Source of the DNA: Paracoccaceae bacterium
GTDB taxonomy: Bacteria > Pseudomonadota > Alphaproteobacteria > Rhodobacterales > Rhodobacteraceae
Length of the DNA stretch: 5,445 nucleotides
Assembly: GCA_002401045.1 (NCBI GenBank)
Contig: NVSA01000046.1
Coordinates: 1 to 5,445 of the forward strand
Direction of reading: 5' to 3'
Shown here: positions 5,123-5,445 of the stretch, piece after piece
Position numbering within the stretch: the first letter of the stretch is position 1
Layout of the letters: every line of letters starts with the position of its first letter
The notes under the pieces: model-generated
What the model was told of the DNA's origin: nothing
Database searches by the model: none
What the model saw: only the letters and a program-made list of their open reading frames with translations
Position numbers and translations under genes: made by a program

Positions 5123-5445
5123 ATGACCCATGGCACCATCATTGAGCGTTGCGAACAAAAAGGCTTGCGCATGACCGAGCAACGCCGTGTCATCGCGCAA
5201 GTCCTGCAAGACAGCACCGACCACCCAGATGTGGAAGAACTGTACCGACGTGCCTCGGCAATTGATGGCAAAATCTCTATCGCCACGGTGTACCGCACGG
5301 TCAAACTCTTTGAAGAAAGCGGCATCCTAGAGCGCCGTGAATTTGGCGATGGAAAATCCCGTTATGAGGACGCTGAGCGCGAACACCATGACCATTTGAT
5401 CGATATGCAAACGGGTCAGGTCATTGAATTTGTCGACAAGGAAAT
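5123..5445 (+). CDS. fur: Fur-family metalloregulator (Fur/Mur type), C-terminus cut by window edge
   Basis: The first 107 residues of a cytoplasmic, metal-dependent dimeric repressor of metal-uptake genes are present; about 30 residues of the usual 140 are missing. The winged-helix DNA-binding domain spans about residues 8-80, with KISIATVYRTVKLF (50-63) as recognition helix. The start of the dimerisation domain carries HHDH (88-91) and VIEF (100-103). By alignment from memory with E. coli Fur, His34, Glu82, His91 and Glu102 match its His33/Glu81/His90/Glu101 site, and His88 and Asp90 match its His87/Asp89. The two Cys of E. coli Fur (LICLDC) are replaced by LIDMQT, so the structural Cys4 zinc site is absent. 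That is usual in alphaproteobacterial Fur, several of which act as manganese-responsive Mur. Whether iron or manganese is the co-repressor is undecided. The gene follows the antiporter by 9 nt. A start at 5117 would add only Met-Thr. Confidence 0.93.
   Translation, partial: MTHGTIIERCEQKGLRMTEQRRVIAQVLQDSTDHPDVEELYRRASAIDGKISIATVYRTVKLFEESGILERREFGDGKSRYEDAEREHHDHLIDMQTGQVIEFVDKE

Noticed and set aside
1..5445. CRISPR arrays, tRNA/rRNA genes, insertion sequences, attachment sites or phage genes
   Set aside because: No spaced direct repeats, tRNA-like cloverleaf, transposase or integrase sequence, or terminal inverted repeats were recognised; intergenic gaps are all shorter than about 125 bp.

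Overview
The window looks like ordinary chromosomal DNA from an alphaproteobacterium, most likely a marine Rhodobacterales (roseobacter-type) organism of moderate GC. This is an inference. It rests on a Fur-family protein with the alphaproteobacterial HHDHLIDMQTG signature (no CxxC), an alphaproteobacterial-style two-domain MazG, a solo FutA-like ferric-binding protein, and a GC content near one half. No marker gene such as 16S rRNA is present to settle the taxonomy.

Layout: six protein genes are visible, and two of them run off the window. At the left end an M20D metallo-amidohydrolase (hippurate/IAA-amino acid hydrolase type) is encoded on the minus strand and is cut by the window edge. It diverges, across a 57-bp gap, from mazG, which encodes a nucleoside triphosphate pyrophosphohydrolase. 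All remaining genes are on the plus strand. After mazG comes a 58-bp gap holding two near-identical 16-bp palindromes, read here as operators for the TetR/AcrR regulator that follows. The regulator is followed 4 nt later by a four-helix DUF1772/anthrone-oxygenase-like membrane protein, so the two form a probable self-regulated two-gene unit.

Next is an independent gene for a periplasmic iron(III)-binding protein of the FbpA/FutA type, closed by a strong intrinsic terminator. No permease or ATPase gene accompanies it. The last unit is a CPA1-type Na+/H+ antiporter (NhaP-like) with a Fur-family metalloregulator 9 nt downstream. The Fur gene's Shine-Dalgarno overlaps the antiporter stop codon, so the two are very likely co-transcribed. 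The Fur gene is cut at the right edge.

Functional themes are housekeeping nucleotide sanitation (mazG), a small regulator-controlled membrane function of unknown substrate, iron acquisition, cation/pH homeostasis and metal-dependent regulation. There are no RNA genes, mobile elements, CRISPR arrays or phage genes. I see no clear sign of a new defence or biosynthetic system. The items most worth a second look are the twin operators at the regulator promoter, the uncharacterised regulator/DUF1772 pair, and the antiporter-fur coupling.
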